Shown here: piece after piece, positions 29,069-37,707 of the stretch | Position numbering within the stretch: position 1 is the first letter of the stretch | Layout of the letters: each line of letters starts with the position of its first letter | Origin: an uncultured Roseateles sp. | GTDB lineage: Bacteria > Pseudomonadota > Gammaproteobacteria > Burkholderiales > Burkholderiaceae | Direction of reading: 5' to 3' | Length of the DNA stretch: 64,000 bases | NCBI GenBank assembly: GCA_946886855.1 | Contig: CAMPJJ010000019.1 | Location: 5,060 to 69,059 of the forward strand | Position numbers and translations under genes: made by a program | The notes under the pieces: model-generated | What the model saw: only the letters and a program-made list of their open reading frames with translations | Database searches by the model: none | Told to the model about the DNA's origin: nothing

Positions 29069-30139
29069 ATGGGCCTGATGGACTTCATCAAGAAACAGTT
29101 CATAGACATCATCCAGTGGACGGAGGACGACAACGGCGTCCTCTCGTACCGCTACCCGATGCAGGACTTTGAAATCCAGTACGGCGGCTCCCTCACCGTG
29201 CGCGAATCGCAGATGGCCGTCTTCGTCAACGAAGGCAAGGTCGCCGACGTGTTCGGCCCCGGCATGTACAAGCTGACCACGCAGACGCTGCCGGTCCTGA
29301 CCTACCTCAAGAACTGGGACAAGCTCTTCGAGTCCCCCTTCAAGAGCGACGTCTACTTCTTCTCGACCCGCCAGCAGATCGACCAGCGCTGGGGCACCAC
29401 CCAGCCCGTCACCATCCGCGACAAGGACTTCGGCGCGGTGCGCCTGCGCGCGTTCGGCAACTATTCGTACCGCATCGTCGATCCGAAGAAGTTCCACACC
29501 GAGATCTCCGGCACCCGCGAGCGCTACACCGTCACCGAGCTCGACGGCCAGCTCCGCGGCCTGATGCTGCAGCACATCTCGGACGCGGTCGCCCAGTCCG
29601 GCATCCCCTTCCTGGACCTCGCGGCCAACCAGGTCGAGTTCGCCAAGGCGCTGCAGGAGGCCAACGCCGCGGCCTTCGACGCGCTCGGCCTCAAGCTCGA
29701 GGGGGTCACGCTGCAGAACGTCTCCCTGCCCGAGGAACTGCAGAAGATCCTCGACCAGAAGATCGGCATGGGCATGATCGGCCAGAACATGGGCCAGTTC
29801 CTGCAATACCAGACCGCCCAAGCCATTCCGAAGCTCGCCGAGGGCGTCGGCGCGGGCGGCGGCGGCGGCATCGCGGGCGATGCGATGGGACTGGGCGCGG
29901 GCCTGGCGCTCGGCCAGACCATGGCGCAGCAGCTGCAGCAGGGCTTGTCCGGCGCCAACCAGGCCGCCGCGCAAGCCGCTGCACAAGGTGCCGCGCCCGT
30001 CCAGCCGCAACCCGTCAGCGCCAGCGCCGACGAGGTGCTCCTGCTGCTGGAGAAGCTCGGCGACCTCAAGGCCAAGGGCATCCTCACCGACGAGGAATTC
30101 GCGGCCAAGAAGGCCGACCTGCTGAAGAAGCTCAGCTGA
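29069..30139 (+). CDS. SPFH-domain protein with C-terminal SHOCT motif
   Basis: A 356-residue member of the SPFH/virion-core-like family. The SPFH part spans roughly residues 30-250 (SLTVRESQMAVFVNEGKVADV, VTIRDKDFGAVRLRAFGNYSYRI). An Ala/Gly/Gln-rich linker and a short SHOCT helix pair (LLEKLGDLKAKGILTDEEF) follow. Such proteins associate with membranes and often occur with DUF4178 and DUF350 genes, as here. A small GC hairpin overlaps the stop, with no U-run. Confidence 0.88.
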   Translation: MGLMDFIKKQFIDIIQWTEDDNGVLSYRYPMQDFEIQYGGSLTVRESQMAVFVNEGKVADVFGPGMYKLTTQTLPVLTYLKNWDKLFESPFKSDVYFFSTRQQIDQRWGTTQPVTIRDKDFGAVRLRAFGNYSYRIVDPKKFHTEISGTRERYTVTELDGQLRGLMLQHISDAVAQSGIPFLDLAANQVEFAKALQEANAAAFDALGLKLEGVTLQNVSLPEELQKILDQKIGMGMIGQNMGQFLQYQTAQAIPKLAEGVGAGGGGGIAGDAMGLGAGLALGQTMAQQLQQGLSGANQAAAQAAAQGAAPVQPQPVSASADEVLLLLEKLGDLKAKGILTDEEFAAKKADLLKKLS

Positions 30140-30191
30140 CGCCGTGCGGCGTCTCGGCGTCTCCCCCGGCATGACTCGCTCCGGATCCTGA

Positions 30192-31793
30192 TTGGCCACC
30201 GCTTCCCCCCAGCGCCGCTGGCAGGCGCTCTGCCCGAACTGCGGAGCGCCGGTCGAGTTCGCCTCGGCCGCGTCCGCCAGCGCCGTCTGCAGCTACTGCC
30301 GCGCCACGCTGCTGCGTGAAGGCGATGCGCTGCGCAAGATCGGCACCAGCGCGGAACTGTTCGAGGACTACTCGCCGCTGCAGCTCGGCGCCGCCGGGCG
30401 CTACGCCGGCGCGGGCTTCGTCGTCGCCGGCCGGCTGCAGATGGCCTACGCCGACGGCAGCTGGAACGAGTGGCACCTGCTCTTCGACGCCAGCGCCGAC
30501 CAGCCGCCCCGCAGCGGCTGGCTGGCCGAGGACAACGGCAGCTTCGTCGTCAGCTTCGAGGCGCCGCTGCAGGAGCGCGCGCCCGATCCCGCCACGCTGC
30601 GCCCCGGCGGGTTGCAGATGCTCGCGGGCTCGGCCTGGCAGGTCGCGTCCATCGTCGATGCGACGCTCGCCGCCGCCGAGGGCGAACTGCCGCATCCGCC
30701 GGAGCTGGCGAAAAGTTATCCCGTCGTCGACCTGCGCAACACGGCCGACGAGGTCGCGACGCTCGAGTACAGCGATCCGGCACAGCCCACCTGGTCGATC
30801 GGCCGCGCGGTCCAGCTTGCCGACCTGTCGCTGACCGGCCTGCGCGAGGCCAGCGGCGCCACGCTGCAGTCGAAGTCGCTGCCCTGCCCCAACTGCGGCG
30901 CCGCGCTCGAGCCGAAGCTGGGCACGACGCAGTCCATCGTCTGCGGCCAGTGCCAGTCCGTCGTCGACGTCTCCCAGGGCGCCGGCGCCGATCTGGCCGC
31001 CTATCGCCAGAACACCGGCGGCGAGCCGCAGATCCCGCTGGGCACGACCGGCCTGCTGGCGGTCGAGGGCGGCACGCCCAAGCCCTGGCAGGTCGTCGGT
31101 TACCTGGAGCGCTGCGACCTCCCCGAGTCCGGCGAGGACGAACAGACCTTCTGGCGCGAGTACCTGCTGTTCAGCCGCATGGAAGGCTTCGCCTTCCTCG
31201 TCGACACCGAGGACGGCTGGAGCGTCGTGCGGCCGATCACCGGCGCGCCGTCGAACGCGGGCGCCAAGTCGGTCCGCTACAAGGACAAGGACTTCAAGCA
31301 CAAGTGGACCTACACCGCGAAGGTCACCTACGTGCTGGGCGAATTCTACTGGCGCGTCAAGCGCGAGGAACGCGCCCTCGTCCGCGACTATGAATGGCGC
31401 AACGGCACGCGGCTCGAGCTGCTGAGCAGCGAGCAGGCCGGCAACGAGGTGACCTGGAGCCACGGCCGGGCCGTCGACGCCGCCGAGGTGCGCCGCTTCT
31501 CCGCGCTGCCCGAGGACCGGATGCCGGCGCTGCGCCGCGACGTGACGTCGGGCATGGACCAGGGCAAGCTGCTGCGCAACATCATCATCGGGATCTTCGT
31601 CATCGCGGTGCTGTTCGCGCTGCTGCGCGCCTGCAGCAAGGACGACTGCGACCGCTACAAGGACACCTACGGCGAGAGCAGCGCCGAGTACCAGCAGTGC
31701 AAGCGCAGCAGCCGCGGGTCCGGCGTGGGCTACGTGGGATCCAGCGGCGGCTCCTACGGCGGCTACAGCAGCGGCGGCGGCGGCCACAAGTAG
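30192..31793 (+). CDS. DUF4178-domain membrane protein with zinc ribbons
   Basis: A 533-residue protein. Two CxxC pairs form an N-terminal zinc ribbon (LCPNCGAP, CSYC) and two more lie near residue 240 (CPNCGAALEP, CGQC). Two DUF4178 modules follow them, the second ending around FYWRVKREERALV. One TM helix (LLRNIIIGIFVIAVLFALLR) and a Gly/Ser-rich tail complete it. The start is TTG at 30192. It belongs with the SPFH and DUF350 genes in a neighbourhood linked to PspA-type membrane stress. Confidence 0.85.
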   Translation: MATASPQRRWQALCPNCGAPVEFASAASASAVCSYCRATLLREGDALRKIGTSAELFEDYSPLQLGAAGRYAGAGFVVAGRLQMAYADGSWNEWHLLFDASADQPPRSGWLAEDNGSFVVSFEAPLQERAPDPATLRPGGLQMLAGSAWQVASIVDATLAAAEGELPHPPELAKSYPVVDLRNTADEVATLEYSDPAQPTWSIGRAVQLADLSLTGLREASGATLQSKSLPCPNCGAALEPKLGTTQSIVCGQCQSVVDVSQGAGADLAAYRQNTGGEPQIPLGTTGLLAVEGGTPKPWQVVGYLERCDLPESGEDEQTFWREYLLFSRMEGFAFLVDTEDGWSVVRPITGAPSNAGAKSVRYKDKDFKHKWTYTAKVTYVLGEFYWRVKREERALVRDYEWRNGTRLELLSSEQAGNEVTWSHGRAVDAAEVRRFSALPEDRMPALRRDVTSGMDQGKLLRNIIIGIFVIAVLFALLRACSKDDCDRYKDTYGESSAEYQQCKRSSRGSGVGYVGSSGGSYGGYSSGGGGHK

Positions 31794-31915
31794 TCACCAG
31801 TCTCACCCAGAGTCACTCAGAGTCCCCCGACGACGGCGGCAATCGCGGAGACACTCCGGCGGCCCGGATCTCCGACCGCCGTTCTTCACCGATATCAAGT
31901 TCCCAGGAGAACGAC

Positions 31916-32140
31916 ATGGAAGGTTTCGAATGGCTCAAGCCCGCGATCGTGCTGGGCTCCATCCTGTACGCCCTCATCGGCGTGCTGGTGTTCTGGATCA
32001 GCTTCGTCGTCATCGACAAGCTGACCCCGTACAAGCTGTGGGAAGAGATCGTGGAGCACAAGAACATGGCCCTGGCCGTCGTGGTCGCGGCGATGTGCAT
32101 CTCCATCGGCCAGATCGTCGCCGCGGCGATCCACGGCTGA
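31916..32140 (+). CDS. DUF350 (YjfL-like) membrane protein
   Basis: A 74-residue inner membrane protein with two helices (LGSILYALIGVLVFWISFVVID and MALAVVVAAMCISIGQIVAA) around LTPYKLWEEIVEHKN, the DUF350 signature. AGGAGA precedes the ATG. E. coli YjfL sits in a comparable PspA-like operon. No spermidine synthase gene, often found in such clusters, is present here. Confidence 0.87.
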   Translation: MEGFEWLKPAIVLGSILYALIGVLVFWISFVVIDKLTPYKLWEEIVEHKNMALAVVVAAMCISIGQIVAAAIHG

Positions 32141-32155
32141 ACTGAACAGACCTTC

Positions 32156-32983
32156 ATGCGCCCCTCCGTCCGATCCGTTGTCCCCTTCGCGCTGGCCGCC
32201 CTGGCGGCGACCGCCGCTGGCCCTGTCGCCGCGCAGTCGCAGGCCTACAAGCCGCCGCCGCCCGCGAAGTCCACCGGCATCGCACCCAAGGGCGACTTCA
32301 CGAAGGACCTGCAGCGGGCGCGGCCCGACGCGGATCCAGGCCAGGCGTCCGGCAACGAGGGCTCGGACGAGGCCTTCCGCGCCAAGGCCGAGGCCGACGC
32401 CATCCGCAAGGCCAACGCGGCCAGCCGGCACGACCTCATCAAGCGCACCGGTTCGCGGCTGGTGCTGCCGACCGTTTCCGGACGACCGGAGCTCTTCGAC
32501 AGCGTCTGGCCCAACGCCAGCGGCCACGGCGAGGCGGCCTATGAGGACTACCGCTTCGACGGCCTGTCGCCGGATCGCGAGTTCTTCATCGTGCGCGCGA
32601 CCTACTACGAGAGCAGCGACGTGATCTGGGTCTCGCGCCAGGACGGCGAGCGCTACCGGCTGCGCGCCACGCCCAGGCCCTCGCCGGACGGCAGCCTGCT
32701 GGCGGTCGTCAGCGCTTCCGAGGCGACGGACTTCAACGGCATCCTGATCTGGGAGCGTGCGTCCAGCCGGCTGGTCGAGAAGTTCCGCCACGAGCCCGGC
32801 GATCGCTACGCGCAGTACCGCTTCATGCGCTGGAAGGACAACCGGACCATCGAACTCGAGCGCACCACGCAGGGCGATCCCCTCACCTGCCCCCAGGCCA
32901 TGGAAGAGACGCTGGTCGTGCTCGCGCGCGAGGGCGACCACTGGGCGCTCAAGGATGTGGCGGCGCCGCGCTGCAGGCGTTGA
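32156..32983 (+). CDS. exported hypothetical protein, paralogue A
   Basis: A 275-residue protein with a signal peptide (FALAALAATAAGPVAAQ). It shares its architecture with the next gene: a linker, EGSDEAFRAKAEADAIRK, FDGLSPDREFFIVRATYYES, a WVSRQDGERY segment, PSPDGSLLAVVSASEATDFNG, LIWERASSRLVEKFRH and a conserved Cys late in each. The pattern of short strands recalls a partial propeller or WD-like repeat. It starts 15 nt after the DUF350 gene. Function is unknown. Confidence 0.65.
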   Translation: MRPSVRSVVPFALAALAATAAGPVAAQSQAYKPPPPAKSTGIAPKGDFTKDLQRARPDADPGQASGNEGSDEAFRAKAEADAIRKANAASRHDLIKRTGSRLVLPTVSGRPELFDSVWPNASGHGEAAYEDYRFDGLSPDREFFIVRATYYESSDVIWVSRQDGERYRLRATPRPSPDGSLLAVVSASEATDFNGILIWERASSRLVEKFRHEPGDRYAQYRFMRWKDNRTIELERTTQGDPLTCPQAMEETLVVLAREGDHWALKDVAAPRCRR

Positions 32984-33140
32984 AGGCGCTGGTGGTGCAG
33001 AAGGCGCTCAACCCGCGCAAGGCCTGAACCCGCCGGGGCAGGTCTTGTCACCAGGCGTAAGTTGTGTGGGACAGCGAACGGAGCGCTTTTAGACTGCGGC
33101 GCCCAGCCTTCCGTTCCACCCGCGCCCGCAGTTCCGTCCG

Positions 33141-34076
33141 ATGTCGTCCGCCTTGTCCGCCGTTCTGGCATCCCTCCCGGCAGCATTTCCGCAAGCTGTC
33201 CCCACGGTGCCCTGCGGCCGAACCAGCGACACCAGTCGCGCCGAACGCACCCATCGCATCCATCGCACCCATCGCAGCTGTCGCGGCAGCCACGCACGCC
33301 GCGCCGTCCTCGCGCTCGCGCTGACGTTCACGGGACTTGCCGCCGAGGCCTCCTCGAACGCCTGGCCCGCGCCGCCCCGCCCTGCCGCCTCCGCCGGTTT
33401 CGCCCCGCGCGGCATGCTCTTCGCGCCCTCGTCCACCCTCGCTGGCGCTCCCGTCGCCGAGGAAGGCTCCGACGAGCAGTTCCGCGTCCAGGCCGAAGCC
33501 GAGGTGCTGCGCCGCATCGGCGTGGCGGCACGTCGCGAAGACCTGCGGCTGTGGTTGCCGGTCGCCAAGGGACGGCCGGTGATCCTCGACAGCCAGCGGC
33601 CCGACCCCAGCGATCCCAGCCTGCCCGCCGTCGACTTTCGCCTCGACGGCCTGTCGCCCGACGGTCAGTTCTACGTCGTGCGCGCGACCCTGGCCGCCGG
33701 CAGCGAACTGCTGTGGATCTCCCGCGCCGACGGCACGCGCTATGAGATGCACGGCAACGTCAATCCGTCGCCGGACGGGCGCTACCTGGTCGTGACGCAT
33801 GCGTCACCGGGCGCCGAGTTCAACGGCGTCGTGATCTGGAGCCGCGAGGACGGCCGCCTCGTCGAGCGCTACCGTTTCCAGCCCGGGGCGGACCAGACCG
33901 CGATCAGCTTCCGCTTCATGCGCTGGCGCGACGCGGACACCGTCGAGCTCGCGCAGTTCGCCGAGGTCGACGCGACGACCTGCGACCTGGGCACGCTCAG
34001 TTCCACCGCGCTGCTGTCCCGCAAGGCCGAGCGCTGGATCCTGCGCAGCGCCAGCGGCCAACGCTGCGACCGCTGA
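33141..34076 (+). CDS. exported hypothetical protein, paralogue B
   Basis: A 311-residue protein homologous to its upstream neighbour (EGSDEQFRVQAEAEVLRR, FRLDGLSPDGQFYVVRATLA, SPDGRYLVVTHASPGAEFNG, VIWSREDGRLVERYRF). The hydrophobic signal (RRAVLALALTFTGLAAEAS) is preceded by an atypical ~50-residue extension containing a His/Thr/Arg repeat from 9-bp units. The true start may therefore differ; no better in-frame ATG exists. This is a tandem duplication followed by divergence. Confidence 0.6.
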   Translation: MSSALSAVLASLPAAFPQAVPTVPCGRTSDTSRAERTHRIHRTHRSCRGSHARRAVLALALTFTGLAAEASSNAWPAPPRPAASAGFAPRGMLFAPSSTLAGAPVAEEGSDEQFRVQAEAEVLRRIGVAARREDLRLWLPVAKGRPVILDSQRPDPSDPSLPAVDFRLDGLSPDGQFYVVRATLAAGSELLWISRADGTRYEMHGNVNPSPDGRYLVVTHASPGAEFNGVVIWSREDGRLVERYRFQPGADQTAISFRFMRWRDADTVELAQFAEVDATTCDLGTLSSTALLSRKAERWILRSASGQRCDR

Positions 34077-34294
34077 GGCGCGCGGCTCCTTCGCCGCTGC
34101 CTCGCCCATGCCTTGCCCTCGCCCTCGCCCTCTTGCCCGGCATCACCGCGGCGGGCCGCTTTATCACGTTATTCCAGCCTGTCCCGGCGTCGGATCCGCC
34201 TGGAGTTGCATCCGATGTGACGCCCGGTAATCGAACTTGTAACAGCATCGGGCGCGGACCTAGGATTTCGCCACTCCTTCATTCAGGTCCCCCC

Positions 34295-34783
34295 ATGAAC
34301 CGACAAGAACAAGCTTTCCAAGCCGCTGCAGAGGCGCCCGCCGCCCTCGTTGCGACGACGCCGGCATCGCGTCCCTCGCTGGCCAAGCGCGCGATCGCAT
34401 CCACGCTGATCGCGTCGTGCACGCTGATGGCGCTGCCGATGCATGCGAGCGCGCAGGTCGTGCCGACCGACGCGCTGGTGCCGCCCGCCACCACCGCCAC
34501 GACGCCGGGCACGGCCGCCGACAGCCGTGTGCGCGTCAACGCATTCTTCGCCCGCGAGGACGTGCGTCAGGCCATGGTCAAGGAAGGCGTTGACGGCGCC
34601 GCCGCGCAAGCGCGCGTGGACGCCATGTCCGACGACGAGATCCGCGCCCTCGACGGCCGCATCGCGCAGGCCCCCGCCGGCGGCGACGTGCTGGGCATCA
34701 TCTTCGCCGTGTTCGTGATCCTGCTGGTGACCGACATCCTGGGCTTCACCAAGGTCTTCCCGTTCACGCGCTCGATCCGCTGA
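34295..34783 (+). CDS. PA2779-family protein
   Basis: A 162-residue exported protein. A signal region (IASTLIASCTLMALPMHASA) is followed by a small charged domain (VRVNAFFAREDVRQAMVKEG, ALDGRIAQAP). A Gly-Gly pair precedes the C-terminal hydrophobic helix DVLGIIFAVFVILLVTDILG and the tail FPFTRSIR. It matches the PA2779 family and lies 7 nt before a PA2778-type cysteine peptidase. The partnership is conserved; the function is unknown to me. Confidence 0.8.
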   Translation: MNRQEQAFQAAAEAPAALVATTPASRPSLAKRAIASTLIASCTLMALPMHASAQVVPTDALVPPATTATTPGTAADSRVRVNAFFAREDVRQAMVKEGVDGAAAQARVDAMSDDEIRALDGRIAQAPAGGDVLGIIFAVFVILLVTDILGFTKVFPFTRSIR

Positions 34784-34790
34784 GGCCGAC

Positions 34791-35819
34791 ATGCGCTTCG
34801 TCCGGCTCGATGGGCCTGGCCGCCAGGCCCGGTCCGTGAGGTCCGACCGGGGCGACCGGGGCGACCAGTCCTCCCGGTCGCTGACCGCGTTCGCCGCGCC
34901 CGCGCTGGCGCTGGCGCTGCTGCTGGGCGGATGCGCGAGCACGCCGCCGCAGTTGCAGGCGCTGGAACGGCAATGGCCCGCCGAACTGCCGACGCAGGTG
35001 GACCTGTCGGGCAGGACGCCCTTCATTGCGCAGGACGACTACGAATGCGGCCCGGCCGCGCTCGCGATGCTGCTGCGCACGGCGGGCAAGGCGGCGACGG
35101 TCGAGCAATTGAAGCCGCAGGTCTTCCTGCCCGGCCGCAAGGGCTCGCTGCAGACGGAGATGCTTGTGGCGACGCGCCGCCAGGGCCTGCCGGCCTACGT
35201 GCTGCCGCCGCGCCTGGACGCGCTGCTGACCGAGGTCGCCGCCGGGCATCCGGTGATCGTGTTCCAGAACCTGTCGCTGGACATCGCGCCGGTGTGGCAC
35301 TACGCCGTGGTGGTCGGCTATGACAGGCAGCGCCGCACGATCCTGCTGCACAGCGGCAAGACCGCGCGGCAGGAGGTCGAGCTGCCGGTCTTCGAGCGCA
35401 CCTGGGCGCGCGGCGACTACTGGGCGATGACGACGCTGCCGCCGGATCTGCTGCCGGCCTCGCTGGACGGCGCCGGCACCGGCGCGGCGCTGGCCGCGCT
35501 CGAGCGGCTGGATGCGTCCGCGGCGCGCAAGGGCTACACCGCCGCGCTGACGCGCTGGCCCGGCGAGCCCGTGCTGCTGCTGGGCGCCGGCAACACCGCC
35601 TACGCGGCCAAGGATCGCCGCACCGCGGCCCGGCATTACGCCCGGCTGACCGACGTGCGGCCCGACCTGCCCGAGGGCTGGAACAACCTGGCGCAGGTGC
35701 TGCTCGAGCAGGGGCAGCGCTACAAGGCCTCGCTCGCGATCGAGCGCGCGGTCGCGCTCGGCGGCCCGCGCCTGGATCAGTACAAGGCGCTGCAGAAGAA
35801 GATCACCGCCGGGATGTGA
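34791..35819 (+). CDS. PA2778-family C39-like cysteine peptidase with TPR tail
   Basis: A 342-residue lipoprotein (LALALLLGGCAS). The papain-like/C39-like domain has the catalytic Cys in DDYECGPAALAMLL, the His in VWHYAVVVGYD and a following Asp. A TPR-like C-terminus follows (LLLGAGNTAYAAKDRRTAA, WNNLAQVLLEQGQ). It acts in the periplasm, possibly on the coupled PA2779-like protein, whose Gly-Gly pair resembles a C39 cleavage site. The region before the lipobox contains a GDRGDRGD repeat, so the start could be later. Confidence 0.82.
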   Translation: MRFVRLDGPGRQARSVRSDRGDRGDQSSRSLTAFAAPALALALLLGGCASTPPQLQALERQWPAELPTQVDLSGRTPFIAQDDYECGPAALAMLLRTAGKAATVEQLKPQVFLPGRKGSLQTEMLVATRRQGLPAYVLPPRLDALLTEVAAGHPVIVFQNLSLDIAPVWHYAVVVGYDRQRRTILLHSGKTARQEVELPVFERTWARGDYWAMTTLPPDLLPASLDGAGTGAALAALERLDASAARKGYTAALTRWPGEPVLLLGAGNTAYAAKDRRTAARHYARLTDVRPDLPEGWNNLAQVLLEQGQRYKASLAIERAVALGGPRLDQYKALQKKITAGM

Positions 35820-35893
35820 CCCGGCGGGGGGCGCCTCGTCGGCGGATGAGGCGCGGATCAGGCGCGAACGAGGGGCGCGAAACTGACGCGGAC

Positions 35894-36154
35894 TCAGGGG
35901 CGGAAGTCGATCGTGCGCTGCGCCGCCTCGAGCGCCGCGTCCGCCGCATAGCTCCAGGTGTCGAAGCTGCGTTCCAGCTCGTGCCAGTAGCCGTTCAGCT
36001 CCGGCTTGCCGCCCTCGGTGGCCGCATGGGGCGCGATCACGAGGTAGCGCGCGCGGAACGGCGGCGCCTCGCCGACGACTTCGCGGATGAACCAGCGTCC
36101 GTTGTGGCTCTCGACACCCCCGACGGCATCGGTGTGGTCTGGCTTGGCTGACAT
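35894..36154 (-). CDS. small hypothetical protein
   Basis: An 86-residue protein (MSAKPDHTDAVGGVESHNG...). AGGAA lies about 6 nt before the ATG at 36154. The middle (GRWFIREVVGEAPPFRARYL) reads like a small beta domain and the end is helical. There is no signal or TM segment and no family is recognised. It is convergent with the peptidase gene. Confidence 0.5.
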   Translation of the reverse strand: MSAKPDHTDAVGGVESHNGRWFIREVVGEAPPFRARYLVIAPHAATEGGKPELNGYWHELERSFDTWSYAADAALEAAQRTIDFRP

Positions 36155-36534
36155 GAGAATTCCTTTTGGGTTGTGATCAGATCCGTGACCCGCTGGCAAG
36201 CAGGTCGCGCCTTCACGCCTGGGCAAGTTTCCCTCCAACCATCCTCCGGCGCCACGCGGGCCGACGATGTTTTACCCCCGCATTACAAGGGAGGCCGGCC
36301 CGCGGGCCGCGAAGCAACTTCCACGCCGGAAGCGTCGGGTTTCATTACAGTCGCTGACCCATTCTCCAGGGACAGGCGACGCAAGTCCTTGAGGCACCAC
36401 GCCTTCGCGCCCGGTGGCTTGGATGTTGCTTTCCTCCCCCGCTTTCCGCCTCCAGATCCCGCCTCCGCATTCCGCCGCCGGTTTCGGCCTCCCGCCACCG
36501 ACGAGAAGAACGACCGTCAGAGAGAGAACCCCCG
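36155..36534. other. 380-nt intergenic region before the PEP-CTERM gene
   Basis: Separates two divergent genes and must hold both promoters. No ORF is convincing. I could not find the paired operators seen before the amylase, or a clear sigma-54 site. Confidence 0.4.
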
Positions 36535-37410
36535 ATGAAGCGCTCGACCCTCCTCCCCCGTTTCCTCCCCCGTCTCCGCGCCACGCTGACCGCCGCCGCG
36601 CTGTGCGCCACCGCCGCGGCCGCGCACGCCTCGGTGCTGATCCTCGGCGCGCCCGTGCAGGCGGGCGGCCTGGCCGACGTCCAGTCCAAGATCGCCGCCA
36701 CCGGCGTGGTCAGCGGCGTGGTCGACGTCTTCAACGTCGCCACGGGCACGCCCACGCTCGCGATGCTGACGGCCTACGACGCCGTCCTGGTCTACGACGA
36801 AAGCGCCCTCGTGCCTTTCGCCAGCGCCGTGCAGCTGGGCAACGTGCTGGCGGACTACGTGGACGCCGGCGGCGGTGTCGTCGAAGCCGGCCTGTCGCAT
36901 GCGACCGCCGCCTTCAAGGGCATGCAGGGCCGTTTCGTCACCGCCAACTACGACGTCTTCAACACCAACAACAACCAGAACACCTGCGGCGGACTGGGTC
37001 ACGTGACCCGACCCGACAGTCCGCTGATGCGCGACGTGACCCGCTTCAACGGCGGCACGTCCGCGTTCTGCTACCGCCTCACGGCGAAGGCAGGCGCCGA
37101 GGTCGTCTCCGAGTGGAGCAACGGGCAGGCGCTGGCGGGTTACCGCATGGACCACAACGGTGTGGTCGTCGGACTGAACATGTTCCCGACCTCCAGCGAT
37201 GTGTCGCCCGGCGGCTGGAATCCTGCCAGCGACGGCGCGCTGCTGATGGCCAATTCGCTGGCCTTCGCCGCAGGCGAACTGCCGGAGCCGGGCTCGCTCG
37301 CGCTGCTGGGCATCGCCGCGCTGGCGGCGGGCGTCGCGGGCCGCCGCCGCGCCCGCGCCGTCACGGCCGCGCCCTCTACGGCCGTCACGGCCGCCATGGC
37401 CGCGGTCTGA
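36535..37410 (+). CDS. PEP-CTERM sorting-domain protein
   Basis: A 291-residue secreted protein. A signal peptide (AALCATAAAAHA) is followed by a DJ-1/GATase-like alpha/beta body (VLILGAPVQAGGLADVQSKI, YDAVLVYDES, NVLADYVDAGGGVVEAG). The sorting tail is ELPEPGSLALLGIAALAAG then VAGRRRAR, to be processed by an exosortase not present in this window. After the Arg cluster there is an extra 17-residue Ala/Thr/Val tail (AVTAAPSTAVTAAMAAV), which is unusual. Confidence 0.88.
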   Translation: MKRSTLLPRFLPRLRATLTAAALCATAAAAHASVLILGAPVQAGGLADVQSKIAATGVVSGVVDVFNVATGTPTLAMLTAYDAVLVYDESALVPFASAVQLGNVLADYVDAGGGVVEAGLSHATAAFKGMQGRFVTANYDVFNTNNNQNTCGGLGHVTRPDSPLMRDVTRFNGGTSAFCYRLTAKAGAEVVSEWSNGQALAGYRMDHNGVVVGLNMFPTSSDVSPGGWNPASDGALLMANSLAFAAGELPEPGSLALLGIAALAAGVAGRRRARAVTAAPSTAVTAAMAAV

Positions 37411-37441
37411 CGGAGACCGACCCTGAGGGATACTGCGGCGC

Positions 37442-37669
37442 ATGTCCACGCCGCCGACCTTCAACTTTCCCGTCCCGCCCGCCGACCTGGTGATCACCGA
37501 GGACGAGCGCGCCGCGCTCTATTTCCTGCCGCAAGCGCCCGGCGGCATGCCGGTCAGCGAAGCGATGCAGCAGCGGCTGCAGGACAAGGGTCTGGCGACG
37601 GCCATCCGCGAGGACGGCCGCCGCTGGCTCACCGAGCTGGGCGACCGCGCGCGGCTGGGCAAGATCTGA
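37442..37669 (+). CDS. small hypothetical protein
   Basis: A 75-residue protein (FNFPVPPADLVITEDERAAL..., MQQRLQDKGLATAIREDGRR) with a winged-helix-like flavour at the end (GRRWLTELGDRARLGK). Extended -10-like GGGATACT lies just upstream of the ATG. It is not recognised. It is convergent with the GST gene. Confidence 0.5.
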   Translation: MSTPPTFNFPVPPADLVITEDERAALYFLPQAPGGMPVSEAMQQRLQDKGLATAIREDGRRWLTELGDRARLGKI

Positions 37670-37707
37670 CCCCCGCGCCGTCCGCGCGACCTGCGCCGTC
37701 GAGGGCC

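Noticed and set aside
29013..37432. GAGGGATACT before two unrelated genes (near 29012 and 37420) as a shared operator
   Set aside because: It is better explained as a common extended -10-like promoter element and is too short to claim shared regulation.
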